Assembly (NCBI GenBank): GCA_038030265.1
Contig: CM075938.1
Span: 57,591,189 to 57,655,188, forward strand
Length of the DNA stretch: 64,000 nt
Direction: 5' to 3'
DNA from: Corythucha ciliata
Lineage: Eukaryota; Arthropoda; Insecta; Hemiptera; Tingidae
Positions 45,045 to 55,919 of the stretch are shown in pieces. The notes beneath the pieces were generated by a model that worked only from the letters and a program-made list of their open reading frames with translations, was not told the origin of the DNA and made no database searches. The translations under genes and the position numbers were made by a program. Within the stretch, counting starts at the first letter, position 1. Each line of letters opens with the position of its first letter.

Positions 45045-45400
45045 CGTCGAAATCGACAGTGTATAGGAAAAAAATTAACAGTTTCTCGAACGAAATAGAC
45101 ATTTTCCTGGTCTATTGATAGTTTCCAGGACGAAATTGACAGGTTTCGATGACAAAATTGACATTTCCGGGATGAAATTGGCAGTTTCAAAGACGAAGTT
45201 GACAGTTTTGAATGGCGAAATTGACATTTCCAGGGTGGAATAGGTGGTTTGAAGTATGAAATTGACAGTTTCAAGGATGAAATTGACAGTTTCAAGGATG
45301 AAATTGACAGTTTCAAGGATGAAATTGACAGTTTCAAGGATGAAATTGACAGTTTCAAGGATGAAATTGACAGTTTAAGGGATGAAATTGACGGTTTCAA
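45045..45400 (+). repeat. Class E 21-base tandem repeat array (left part)
   Basis: GAAATTGACAGTTTCAAGGAT units. From about 45255 to 45390 they are nearly perfect 21-base repeats (about six), and outside that they are diverged. Because 21 is a multiple of 3, one frame reads (EIDSFKD)n, a heptad. The same family resumes at 47035 on the other side of the Penelope insertion. Confidence 0.9.
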
Positions 45401-45663
45401 GCAAAGTCATATGGATTACAAGTTGCACCACTCCAACCTCCCAAATACATCCTAAATCAGACAAATAAAATGCGTCTATCCGCCGGTCTGTACTCTGTAT
45501 AAACTAAGAACAAGTCCAACAAATTAAAAAATGTTAATTTTAAAACACATTCCAAATAATTAAATGAAACAAAAATAAATAAACGAATATAGCTACCTCA
45601 ATATATATAAAAGAGTATATATAGGCAAGGCTTCGAGGAGCTCTGTCCCGATGAGAATGCGAA
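45401..45663 (-). mobile_element. Probable 3' region of the Penelope element
   Basis: AT-rich sequence with TATATATATAAAAG near 45600 between the class E array and the Penelope ORF stop. It is taken as the element's 3' UTR because it separates the ORF from the interrupted array. The exact end is not visible. Confidence 0.4.
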
Positions 45664-46905
45664 TCAAATCGAGCTTGCCCCCAGTGCGTCCCCACCCAAC
45701 ATATCACTCCCTCCTCTGTCACCAACGGCAATGGGAAAGAGAGGAATGCATTTAGAAAGGCAGGGGGGGAGTTCAAACTCAGTTATCCTGTTGATCAACC
45801 GTTCACCATGGGCTCGATGATGTCTCACAATCTCCAACATCTCCAACCAATCGATTGACGGACCCTTCCGTGCTCCATGTAGAAGAGAAATATCCCACTC
45901 CTCCGCAGCGTGGCCCATGGAGTTTAAGTGGACACCCAACTCCGAGTTGCCTCTTGCGTGCTCGATGACTCTGGCGCTCAATCTGCGACCCGTTTGTCCA
46001 ACATAAAAGCTACCACAGGAGCACTCAATTTTGTATACGCCAGACCTTTCCATTAAAGCTTTCGTGTCTTTTGTCTTATAAATGAGGCTTCGCAAGTTCC
46101 CTATCGGTCTATATATTACTCGGACGTTAGCCTCCCGCAAAACCTTAGTAGTTGTCCGCATCTCGTGTCCCAAATACGGAATAACGACGTACGGTTCGGG
46201 ATTGCCTGAGCCCAGTTGTGGCTGTGGAGAAGGGGTATAGCATCTCGATGCCGCCAACTTCCTCTCCCGCTTTCTGAAAAGAGCGTTGACTGTTTCGGCC
46301 ATGTATCCGTTCCGATGAGCCATGGATATGATCGTCTCGAGTTCGTCTTGTAGTCCCTGCCGAGAAAGCGGATACTTTAGCGTCCTATCTACGAACCAGA
46401 TTAAGCCCCCCATTTTCTGTGAGATCGGGTGTCGGGAGTCGTTCGGCACCAAAATGTCAGAGGTCGTCGGCTTTCTATATATATCGTAAGAAAAGCCACC
46501 ATCGATGGTCTTATTTATCTTAACGTCCAGATAGCAAAGACTGCCATTCTGCTCCTCCTCAAATGTGAACCAGATGTTCCTGTCAATTGCGTTTAGAGTC
46601 GCGATTGCCTCTGAGCCTGCGTAAGTCGGGGAATTAATGACACAAATTACGTCGTCGACGTATCGTTTCCATAGCTGTACCGAATTACAAAACGCCTGTT
46701 GACCGCCAAAAACCTCCCTCTCAAAATGAAACATGTATATTTCGGCAAGGAAAGGTGACAGAGGAGAACCCATCTGAAGGCCTGGGCATTTATAAAACCC
46801 GTAATTAAACCGGAAGTAGTCATTGTTCACCACAAACTCCAAGAGCTCCAGAAAACCCTGCCGCACAGTAATGTCAGGCACACGCTGAAAAAGCATTTCT
46901 TTCAC
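45664..46905 (-). CDS. Penelope-like element: reverse transcriptase plus GIY-YIG endonuclease
   Basis: This open frame of 413 residues starts inside the reverse transcriptase. QMGSPLSPFLAEIYM and the active site RYVDDVICV are followed by CYLDVKINK, then the C-terminal GIY-YIG nuclease as GVYKIECSCGSFYVGQTGRRLSARVIEH. This fusion defines canonical Penelope-like elements, which use the nuclease for target cleavage. The N-terminal third of the reverse transcriptase is missing, a 5' truncation that is common in this class. The remaining frame has no stop, so the insertion may be young. It lies inside the class E 21-base array. Confidence 0.93.
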   Translation of the reverse strand: MKEMLFQRVPDITVRQGFLELLEFVVNNDYFRFNYGFYKCPGLQMGSPLSPFLAEIYMFHFEREVFGGQQAFCNSVQLWKRYVDDVICVINSPTYAGSEAIATLNAIDRNIWFTFEEEQNGSLCYLDVKINKTIDGGFSYDIYRKPTTSDILVPNDSRHPISQKMGGLIWFVDRTLKYPLSRQGLQDELETIISMAHRNGYMAETVNALFRKRERKLAASRCYTPSPQPQLGSGNPEPYVVIPYLGHEMRTTTKVLREANVRVIYRPIGNLRSLIYKTKDTKALMERSGVYKIECSCGSFYVGQTGRRLSARVIEHARGNSELGVHLNSMGHAAEEWDISLLHGARKGPSIDWLEMLEIVRHHRAHGERLINRITEFELPPCLSKCIPLFPIAVGDRGGSDMLGGDALGASSI

Positions 46906-47034
46906 TAGATGTAAGCATTCGATTGCAGGAATTCTGCTGTAAAGATTTTTTATAAACTATAAAAACTTTTTTGTAAACTATAAAAAGCGACGAGAACACT
47001 ATTTATTTTACCCTATAATTGAGTGACGTAATTT
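46906..47034. other. Short stretch at the truncated end of Penelope
   Basis: It contains two copies of TTGTAAACTATAAAAA-like sequence (about 46950-46985). This is probably the junction between the truncated element and the array. Confidence 0.35.
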
Positions 47035-47290
47035 ACATTTCCAGGACGAAACTGACAGGTTCAAGGTGACGAAATTGACACAGTCAGTTTCTACAGTAGT
47101 CATTAACTGTTTCCGGTGAAGGGTTTTTAGAAACGCCATGGTCTGCGTCCAAATTGTCCGTGCTGAACCTCGAAATCAAGTTTTGAGCTCTTTTGTTATG
47201 TAGGAGGAAATTGATAGTTTTGAAGGCAAAACGACGTGCGAAATTGATAATTTTGCAACACGAAATTGACAGTTTTTGAAGTAAACTTCC
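47035..47290 (+). repeat. Class E 21-base repeats (right part), diverged
   Basis: GACGAAATTGACAG-type units spaced irregularly, the continuation of the array at 45045-45400. Confidence 0.7.
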
Positions 47291-47929
47291 CTTCCTTTCT
47301 TTTCTTTATCGAAGGGAGTGCCTGGAAAATCCATATAGTTCTAAGTCCGCATTCTCGTCAATGATTGCAGTGGCGGCGGAACCGGGGGGGAATTTAGTCT
47401 GGGGGGGGGGCGTCGCCCATCTTCTATATATCCCGAATACTGCACCCAAAGTTCTTATTCTATCCTTTACGCTTCTTATTCGAGGACCAAGCGACCGTCA
47501 CTCAGATCGAAAACCCTGGATCATTTGCGAGAAGATGAAAAATAGCAATGCCTAGAACATTCGCCCCCCCCCCCATCTTTCACTTTTCTGCAGACTTTTT
47601 GTTGGGTATATTATTGATTCTTCTTCTACACTTTACCCCTGCCATCTGGCAAAGGAGGGCGATCCACCTATCGGCCACCCTCCCCGGAGAGGGTTTTAGC
47701 CCAAATTTAAGCAATATGAAGCACAGGCGTAGCAAGGGGCGTGCGGCGTGTGCGGTGCGCACCGGGCATCTCTACCCTGGGGGCATCAAACCGCTGTTTT
47801 GTTATGCGATCACCGCTACCCAGTGGCGGGACAACACTTGTCCGGGGCCCGGGGCGGAAATCTCTAGGAGGCCCTTTAGTCTCTAATTAAACCGTAATTA
47901 TACTTTTTTGCAGCTTTGAAGTATATATT
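47291..47929. other. Unassigned stretch
   Basis: It contains several phrases of transposable-element-end type (GTGGCGGCGGAACC near 47371, GGCGTAGCAAGGGGCGTG near 47724, GTGGCGGGACAACA near 47823). Overlapping open frames have no domain. Confidence 0.4.
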
Positions 47930-49400
47930 TTCCTCAATTTTAGCCACGAAATTGCCTCTAAAGTGCGTTTTCTCAATTTTTTCCGCGAATTAGCCTCATT
48001 TTCTCATTTTTAGCTGCGAATCGGCGCTTTTTACAAGCTCTTACCGTGAAGTTGCCTTAAGAATCCGCAAATTAGGTAGCGTTTAAGTGCTCTTTCCCAA
48101 TTTTATCCGCAAATTAGCAATTTTTCTAAATTTAAGCCGTAAATTCGCGCTTTTCTCCATTACAAAAAATAACCATTCGTGTTTTTCTCTATTTATTACC
48201 TCGAATTAGCGCTTTTTCACAGTTTAGCCGCTTGAATTAGCGCTTTTTCTCAATTTTATTCCCAAAGTTCCCCAAGAATGTGCAAGTTGGGGTATTCTCA
48301 ATTTCAGCTGTGAATTAGCCTTTTTACCCCCAATTTAGCAGTGAATGGGCACATTTTTTAATTTTAGCTGGAAATTATAGCACTTTTTCTCGATTTTATC
48401 TGCAAAATTGAAATGTTTTGTACCTTAGTTGTGAATTAAAGTTTTCCTCCACTTTTAGACGCAAATTCGCGTTTTTCTCTATTTCACGCCGTGAATCGCA
48501 GCCGCTTTTTCTCAATTTCAGTCCCAGCCCCGAGAATCCGTGAGTTGGCGTTTTCTGTGAATTCGCGCTTTTTCCCAATGTTTAAAGCTGCCAAATTGTA
48601 ACACTTTATCATAATAGCGTGTTTCTCTATTTTTAGACTCGAATTCGCGTTGTTCTCTTTTTTATCCTTGAATTAGCGTTTTTCTCATCTTTAGCGCGTG
48701 AATTAGTGCTTTTCAACTTCAGCCTTAAAGTTGCCCCTAAGAATTGGCGAATTGGCGTTTTCTCTCATTTTCAGCTGTGAATTATCGTTTTGTTTCTCAA
48801 TTTTAGCAGTAAATTAGCACATTTTCTTAATTTTAGCTACGATTTTTAGCGTTTTTTCTCGATTTTATCCGTAAAATCGTAATTTTTCATGCCTTAGCTG
48901 AGTTTTCCTCCACTTTTATCTAGACGCGAATTCGCGTTTCTGACTATTTCACCCGTGAATTAGCGCTTTTTCTAAATTTTAGTCCCAATGTTGCCCCGAT
49001 AATCCTTGAGTTGGCGTTTCTCCCTTTTAGCTGTGAATTTGCTCTTGTTCTAAATTTTGAAAGTTGCTAAATTGTAGCACTTTATCACAATTTTAGCTGT
49101 AAATTAGCGTGTTTTTTTTTTCAAGACGACGCGAATTTACGTTTTTCTCTTTTTCATCCTTGAATTAGCGCTTTTATCAGTTTTAGCTGCGCAAATTAGC
49201 GCTTTTTCCTAATTTCGCCCCAACAATTCGTGATTTTGCGTTATCTCAATGTCAGCTGTGAATTAGCTAGCGCTTTTTCTTAATATTAACAGCCATAAAT
49301 TTCAGCAATTTTTCTCAATTTCAGCCGCGAATCAGCGTTTTACTCACTTTTACAAGCGAGTTTAGCCATTCGTTTTCATCTTATCTACTTGAAAATCCCG
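47930..49400 (+). repeat. Class A ~30-base tandem repeat array, forward (longest)
   Basis: About fifty diverged units of AATTTTAGCCGCGAATTAGC plus a CGCTTTTTCTC tract, with some longer units carrying an extra 'aagttgcccctaagaatccg' insert. The insert recurs (48055, 48260, 48725, 48970), so there is a higher-order arrangement. Confidence 0.9.
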
Positions 49401-50309
49401 ATTTTTCATCTTCAAGCTATTCAGGGGCCCCCATCCGAACCCCGGATCCGGATTTCTAGTTATGCCCCTACCTGCATTCCCACACTTTGCTGTTTTATTT
49501 GAGTACGAATGATTATCGTTTATTATTTAAAACGAATACTTGCCATATCCTTGTGGCAAAAAAACAACTAAGAAATCAATAATAGTATATGTATACGCAG
49601 GAGCTAAATTCGTGGCTCTAAAACGCCGTAAAATTTGCCGCGGTACATTACATTACAAGCCCGGCGGGCGAGGCGAGGTAAATCCCCTTCCTACGAGTGA
49701 CGACTTTTTTCACGCGACAGCAAGGAAATGACAAAACTGACTTTGACAAATCGACTACTGACTTCTCGTGTCTTTAGTTTAAGAAGACCTTAAACGAGGT
49801 TATAACCCGAGTTCATTTACTCTCCGTACTAGGACGGAAAATATTTTCTGGACTAGTACAGAAAATTTCTCGAATGTCACTGTGCGGTAATGGTCAATTT
49901 CCCAGACATTTTGGGTACAGAAAATGACTACTTTCGGAGCATGTCGCTTGAAAAATACTTTAGTTCCTAGGCATGAAAAGAGACACTTTTGGGACTCATT
50001 TGCGGCCGTAAAATTCGGTTTTAGTATCATGTGGGATAAAAATAAAATATTACAACACAAGAATCAAGAATCAGGCCGTTGTATACCACATTCAAATCAT
50101 TCCCTAAATGCTGAAAATTCAAGACTATTGGGCACCTCCATACAATACCTTGCCTCCTCTATTTACTTAAAATTAAGAACTACACTACACTTCACCTTCT
50201 ATTGATGAAAACTAAGGAAGTGATGGTAGTGTAGGGTATTGTGGGGAAGGGAAGGGGGAAGCGCCTTAATTTTCGCCCCCCCTGAACCAAAATACTTCCG
50301 CCGCCACTG
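49401..50309. other. Unassigned stretch
   Basis: It starts with a GGGGCCCCCATCCGAACCCC-like phrase typical of element ends. Open frames at 49540-49731 and 49924-50205 are unrecognised. A second such phrase (CCGCCGCCACTGAATG) is near 50295. Confidence 0.4.
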
Positions 50310-51175
50310 AATGATTGAGTTTACAATTTTCAGAGCGTTAATAGTCAGTTTGCTGATCGTTTTAGGGCACGAACCATCAGTTCAGCCATTTTCATGGCAC
50401 GAATCGTCATTTTTGGAGCGCGAAAGGTCGTTTTTGCCATTTGATGGTCACATTGATCGTCAATTTAAGCCTTTTGAAGGCGTGAATCTGTCAGCTTAGT
50501 TATTTTTAGGGTTGGGAAGTGTCAGTACGGCCGGCAGCCACTTTTACGGCGTGAATACGACCGTTTGGTCATTTTATAGAGCGCAGATCAATCGAAGTTT
50601 AACCACTTTTAAGGGGGGGGGGAACGCTTTCCAAAGGGTGAGAATGACCAGTTAGACCATTTTTAGAGCGAAACACTTTGAAGATTTGGGGGTTTGCCTT
50701 TTTAAAAGCGAGGATCGTCAGTTTTGCCATTTCAAAAGCGCGGATCGTCAGTTCTGCCATTTTAGGGCCCGAATGGTCATTTTTCAAGCGTGAATTGCCA
50801 GTTTGGCTATTTCCATAGCACTAATTGTCAGTTTATAGCCATTTTAAAGTAGCGAATCGTCAATTTTACAATCAAGGTGCGCAAAAAATAGTCAATTTAG
50901 CTGTTCTTACCCATTTTTAGTAAAGCGAATCGCAAATAGTTCATGAAAACCTGCGTATGGTCATTTTTTGGGGGGCACAGATCAGTCAGTTTAGGCACTT
51001 TCAAGTGGCGAATCGTCCCTGTCGCTTTGCAAAGGGCGCGAACGACCTGTATGTGAATGACCAGTTTGACCATTTTTAGACGGAAACACTTTGAAGATTG
51101 AAATTTTAATGGCGTTGGGGGGTTTTGGTTATTTTAGGGTATGAATTGTCAGTTTTTGCCTAATCGAGACCAACA
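50310..51175 (+). repeat. Class D repeats: 'gcgaatcgtcagtttagccattt'
   Basis: Diverged units of about 30-40 bases alternating a GCG(A/C)GAATCGTCAGTTT-like and a GCCATTTTTAGGGCGCG-like part. The array ends just before the secreted-protein gene. Confidence 0.75.
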
Positions 51176-51255
51176 ATTTGGCGTTGAAAATGTGGGCGAG
51201 GTAATGGGTATAAAATAGGACGCAAGTACCAAAACTAAATTTCTTTTATTTGGAT

Positions 51256-52255
51256 TTATGAAAGGATCAAGAGAATATTGGTCCATAAATCACTTAACGA
51301 AGTGAATTTTTCTCTGAGCACGCTTATGTCTAGTTCGTTTGTTCCGTATAGCCCTCCTACTCGAAACTCTCTGTTTATTGGCGAAGCCCAGAATTGGAGT
51401 CCTATAGTACCAAATTTCAGGACACCAATAATTTCAGGAATTAACCGTTCGTCTACTTTTAACAGAGCTGTCGCATAATCTCCCAGCCACACATCTGCAC
51501 GAAAAACAACTTTTGGTGTACTAGGCGTGAAATTAGCGAACACTTCAGCTTGAAACGCGTCACCCACAACTCTTCCGTTTAAATTAGCCAGCGAACCATC
51601 GCCTCTCACACGGACACTCAAACTTGCCTCGCCCCAAATCAATATCCCCACGCCATGTTATAACATCTCTCAATTTTTCAAACGTCACCCGCGCCGGACC
51701 GAACCCAACAGTTGCATTCAAATCAATCAACAAATATTGATCCCCGCCCAAAGTGAATTCCCCTATAAAACTATCGTCACTCCGACCCCCCCAAAGTCAC
51801 ACCGCTCCTGTACACCAACGTTCCACTACTGTCGACCCCCAGTCTTGAACGTATTAGAGGCGTTCCAGTCCAAGTGTAAGTGTCCAAAGTAAGCTCTGTA
51901 GTGACGTCACCACCGGGGCTGACACTTCCGTCAACGGTTAAAATTCCGTAATTATCGTTTGGCAGACCAACCAAATTGTTGTACCGAGTAAGGTACAAAA
52001 GTCCTTTTCCATCTCGTTTAATTATAGCCGACGCTGGCTGACTGCCAATTTTAACGTACCCTTCTGCTTTCTTTAAATGGTCGACAGCATTGTTGAAGTC
52101 TGAAAACTGCGGTAATTACGCTTTGAGAGTAACAAAAAAGAAAGGTGCGGATTAGAAACAATTTATCTTACCGTAGGAGAATTCACGCCTCTAACACTTT
52201 CCGAAACCACTGAAACGCAGATCGTAACCAAACAAATAATTAGCGACAAATCCAT
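51256..52255 (-). CDS. Secreted protein of unknown function, two frame breaks
   Basis: Exon 1 (52255-52172) encodes MDLSLIICLVTICVSVVSES, a clear signal peptide, and ends at donor GTAAGA. Exon 2 begins at 52106 after a CCGCAG acceptor in matching phase and continues to a stop at 51256. Exon 2 reads FSDFNNAVDHLKKAEGYVK...YLTRYNNLVGL in one frame. It shifts by one extra base at a run of seven Gs (about 51785-51791) and again at about 51640. It then continues as GEASLSVRVRGDG...FANFTPSTP..VVFRADVWLGDY to the end. Total about 300 residues, predicted rich in beta strands. I recognise no family. Both breaks sit at G-runs, so assembly errors are as likely as gene death. Confidence 0.65.
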
Positions 52256-52909
52256 AAATCTGTGAAATTGTTCTAACCGGCTTACGAAATAACTTTGAAC
52301 TCCCTGATGAAACTTGTTTTTTCAGTACCGGAATTAAATATGTAGGTATCTCGCCACTTGTGAGTATTTGAAAGATAAATTGAATACACACATAGATTTA
52401 TGAAAGAGTTTTTTTTTTTTAATAACAAAAAATGACTATCAACGTACAATGTTAAGAAGTGAGGGGGGGAGAAGTAAGCCTGGGACAGAGGAAACAGTCC
52501 AGCGTGCAACCAAAAGAGTATAAACGGCGCGCAATTGGTTCGACCTCCTTCCCGCTTAAAACTTTGTGTATCTTCGGAATCTTAATATTTACATTTTAAA
52601 CCCTTGATCTAAGGCAGTAAATTTAGACGTAACCCGCTTTACAGCGTCTCCTCCCCCTCCCCTTTATCGACGTAAAAGCGTTCCATTCAAAAAAACGTTC
52701 CTCCAAAACTAGGGTAGCTTGACGCCCCTCCCCCCCTCAACAACCACTAAATCGATTCACCTACTAAATCTTTGACCTTTTTACGCCACTCAGTTTCCTT
52801 GTTATTGTTTCACCTTGTTAATGGGTCGTGATATATTTACTTAGGCCGTTGAAAACTAGAGCAAAAGGCTTTTGAACTTACCTTGATCAAACAGCCCTAA
52901 TTATTATTG
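52256..52909. other. Upstream region of the secreted-protein gene
   Basis: Presumed promoter and 5' UTR of the minus-strand gene. No clear TATA box was located at a fitting distance. It contains a T/A-run near 52411-52420 and no other gene. Confidence 0.35.
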
Positions 52910-53113
52910 TCACAGTTTCTTTTTGTGACTTGAAGAAGTGGGCGGGGAGAGTTTTGAACTTGACGAAAATCGATACACATCGTCGATATTTTTCAATGTG
53001 AACTCATTTCGCTTGTTTAATTGTTTTAGAATTTCATGCTGGCGCGGGTCGAAGGGGTCTCTGAATCCCCGAGACCCGCGTGTATAGGACAAAGAGACGA
53101 GCTATAAGGAAAA
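52910..53113 (-). CDS. Possible terminal coding exon
   Basis: The minus strand reads, after a possible acceptor TTTTCCTTATAG, SLSYTRGSRGFRDPFDPRQHEILKQ, then KRNEFTLKNIDDVYRF and a Ser/Pro/Lys tail ending in a stop. The composition (charged, varied, no repeats) looks like real protein. There is no in-frame ATG and a stop lies just upstream, so it can only be a 3' exon. The family is unknown. A TATATAAA string 25 bases further upstream gives an alternative reading, as a promoter for something else. Confidence 0.3.
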
Positions 53114-53635
53114 TGACGGTTTCTTTGTTTATATAGAACTAACGTTATCAGGGGCGTAGGTACGGGGGGTATATGGGGGATAGATCCCCCCTCACCAGAG
53201 CTAACAAGTATAATAACGAAGGGGCACTAGTATACCAATGCTCTAAAGAGCCCCATAAAATCTCCAAAAATGAGCGTTTCTCGTTGAAGCTAGGATTAGC
53301 AGATTTTCTCGACTTCAAGAAGCCCGAAAAGGTCCGAGTGCGTCCAGCTGCTTCCTTGGACTTCGCACCCTACGCAGTAGCTTTTACCGAGGGGGGCGGA
53401 CCGTCCTGGGCCCCCTATCAGATGGGGCCTCCGAAAAGCTTAAATACTGAAAAATATGAGGATTTTTAGGATATCCATGGATGTAGGTATGTGAAGAGGT
53501 CAGACGGTTGGGCAGCGATTTGGCTCATTTTTACAAAATTTCAGTCTATCCAACCCGGAGAATATAACGTTGCAAGTGATACAAGCAAAGAGTGGGGGCT
53601 GAATATTCGATTGAGCCCCCGAAGCTTCTATTCTG
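53114..53635. other. Unassigned stretch
   Basis: Begins with a GGGGCGTAGGTACGGGGGGTA phrase of the element-end type. An open frame at 53173-53469 has no known domain. Confidence 0.35.
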
Positions 53636-53639
53636 GTGG

Positions 53640-54990
53640 CTCAAATTGATAAAATTCGCGCTATCTTGAGGAAAATTCGCGGCTAAAAAAAGAAAATTCA
53701 CCGTGTCGCCAATTTTGTTGGGTCCTTAAGCCCAGTAAAATGCCGATCGGCAACTTGCAACAGGCTGACGCGGCGAAAAAATCGCTTATATTTGTTGCTC
53801 TATAACTGCGAAAAAACGCTGATTCGTGGTCTCGCGATGCAACTTCCAGACTAAAATTGAGAAAAAAATCGCTGATTCGCGGTGCACGGAGGCTATTCTA
53901 CGAATAACTTGTGGAAATCGACGTAAAAGTATTGATTTTGGACCAACCCCAAGGTTAAAATTGAGAAAACACGCTATAGTATTGACAAAAACAAAGAGAC
54001 GCATTCAAGTCGAAATTCGTCAAAAATCGCCCATTCGCGAATAAAGAAGGGAATAGATGCTAATTCGCCGCAAAATTAGCAGAAATCACTATATGTATAC
54101 TTAAAAGTAATGTAAAATTGCTAATGCGGTGCTAAAATGTGAAAAAATCGCTAAAATGCGAGTAATATTTAGAAAATATAAATAATTAGTATGGCCAAAA
54201 TTAAGAGACTTTAAAGGTTATTTTAAGCCTAAATTGAGAAAAAGTGGTAATCCGCGGCTAAAAAGGTTAAAATCGCCAATTTACAGCTAAAATTGCGCAA
54301 AACGCCAATTCGTGACTGAAGTTGAGAATATTCGCTAATTCACAGGTTTCAAACGCTACTACACTGCTAAAACTAAGCGCTAATTCGCGGCTATAATTGA
54401 GAAAAAGTTTAATTTGCGTGAACGCTGAATAATACGCCATTCGCGGCTTTTGAAGGCAACTTTTGAGGCAATGGCAATGGGTGAAAAAACCGCTAATTAG
54501 CGGGTAAAACTGAGAAAAATCACTCATGCATAGCGTATGGTGAACCAGAAAAAGTCCTAATTTGTGAAAAGCTCTCTATTTCTCGGCTCATATCGAAGAA
54601 AAAGGCTTATTTTCAGCTAAAACTCATAAAAGTGCTAATCCCCTGCTAAAAAATTGAAAAATTGCTAATTTTCTGCTAAAATTGATGAAAGCGCCAAAAC
54701 TTGTGGAAAATTAAGAAACATCGCTCTCGGGATAAAAACGCTACTTTGCTGCTAAAGTTTAGAAAATGCGCAAATTCATGGTTACTGGGGGGGGGGGCAA
54801 TACAGCTTACCGGCGTATGAAATTGAGAATTAAAAATGATACACGCGGCCAATATTGACCGCGCTAATTTGCGGGTAAAGTTGACAAAAATCACTCATTC
54901 ATGGCTAAAATTGAGAAATTCGCGGCTTGAACTGGTCATAAGCGCTAAATAGCGGTAATTCGTGGCTATAAAATAAGGAAAAGGCTAAGT
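53640..54990 (-). repeat. Class A ~30-base tandem repeat array, reverse
   Basis: Units read AAAATTGAGAAAAA.CGCTAATTCGCG on the plus strand (with a gap). Orientation is opposite to 55920-56900. Confidence 0.85.
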
Positions 54991-55559
54991 ATAAAAATTA
55001 CATTTTGTTTATATGGAGACTTTGAGATCTCTTGTAGGTCCACCAATGACCCCACGATACGCGGTTTCATCCATTTCTAAAATTTTGAAAATCTAGAAAT
55101 TAGGCCATTTCCTCCAAAAATCGCCCTTAACTGATAGATTTTCAGGGTCATTTTCTTCGAGTATTTCTATTTGAGCCGAAAGTTCCTACCAACGCCACTG
55201 AACGTTATTGATATTTCGTAATGTGTAAACCCCAACTATGTGTGTCTTGTGGGCTCGACGCCGGCGCCGTCTGGTGGTTTGTCTAAGTAGACCCAGACTC
55301 TTCGAATCCATCAAGGTCAAAGCCAATATGAAAAAAAAAAAAAAAAAAAATTGGATCAAAGTCGATCGAAAAATCCAATATCAGAATGCTCCAGGCCGGC
55401 TCCGACATTTCTCACGCGTCCGGGATCATTTTTCAGGTGTTTGCTCGGTGTCGAACTCGCCCAAATTCAAATTTTTGGGGAATTTTACCAAATTCAAATA
55501 CCAAGGTACCAAATTTCTTGGATTTGATACCTTCAATAGTGCACTTAGCTCTTAGCTCT
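54991..55559. other. Unassigned stretch between class A blocks
   Basis: A-run at 55330-55349. Open frames at 55238-55703 have no known domain. Confidence 0.35.
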
Positions 55560-55815
55560 TCGATAAAAAGAGCTAATTTGCGCCTGGAAATTGAGGTAAA
55601 GCGATCGTTCACAGCTAAAATAGAGAAAACCCATATTTCGCGGTTTCTGGGGACAAATGCTAGGGCAAAAATGGAGAAAAGCGCTAATTTGCCACTAAAA
55701 TAAGATAAACTGCGCTTATTCGCTGCTAAAATGAGAAAAACTCCGTTTTTTTCGAGGCTAAAATTGAGAAATAGCGCTCACACACGGCTAGCATTGAAAG
55801 ACAATTGAGAAAACG
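55560..55815 (-). repeat. Class A units, reverse
   Basis: Seven or eight diverged units, then a 'GTGGCGGACCTACACC' element-end phrase at 55822. Confidence 0.7.
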
Positions 55816-55919
55816 CTCCCAGTGGCGGACCTACACCGACCGCTTCCCCCCCCCCCTCGGGTGAAAATCTCTACGAGATCCCTAATCTCTCAAATAAACA
55901 AGGGACATAATTTTTACGT

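Noticed and set aside
45249..45455. Calling the 21-base array a coiled-coil gene
   Set aside because: The heptad arises automatically from a 21-base unit. There is no promoter, splice or conservation evidence. Kept only as an observation.
47361..47886. Overlapping frames with hydrophobic segments
   Set aside because: They coincide with element-end phrases and C-runs, and frames change without any recognisable domain.
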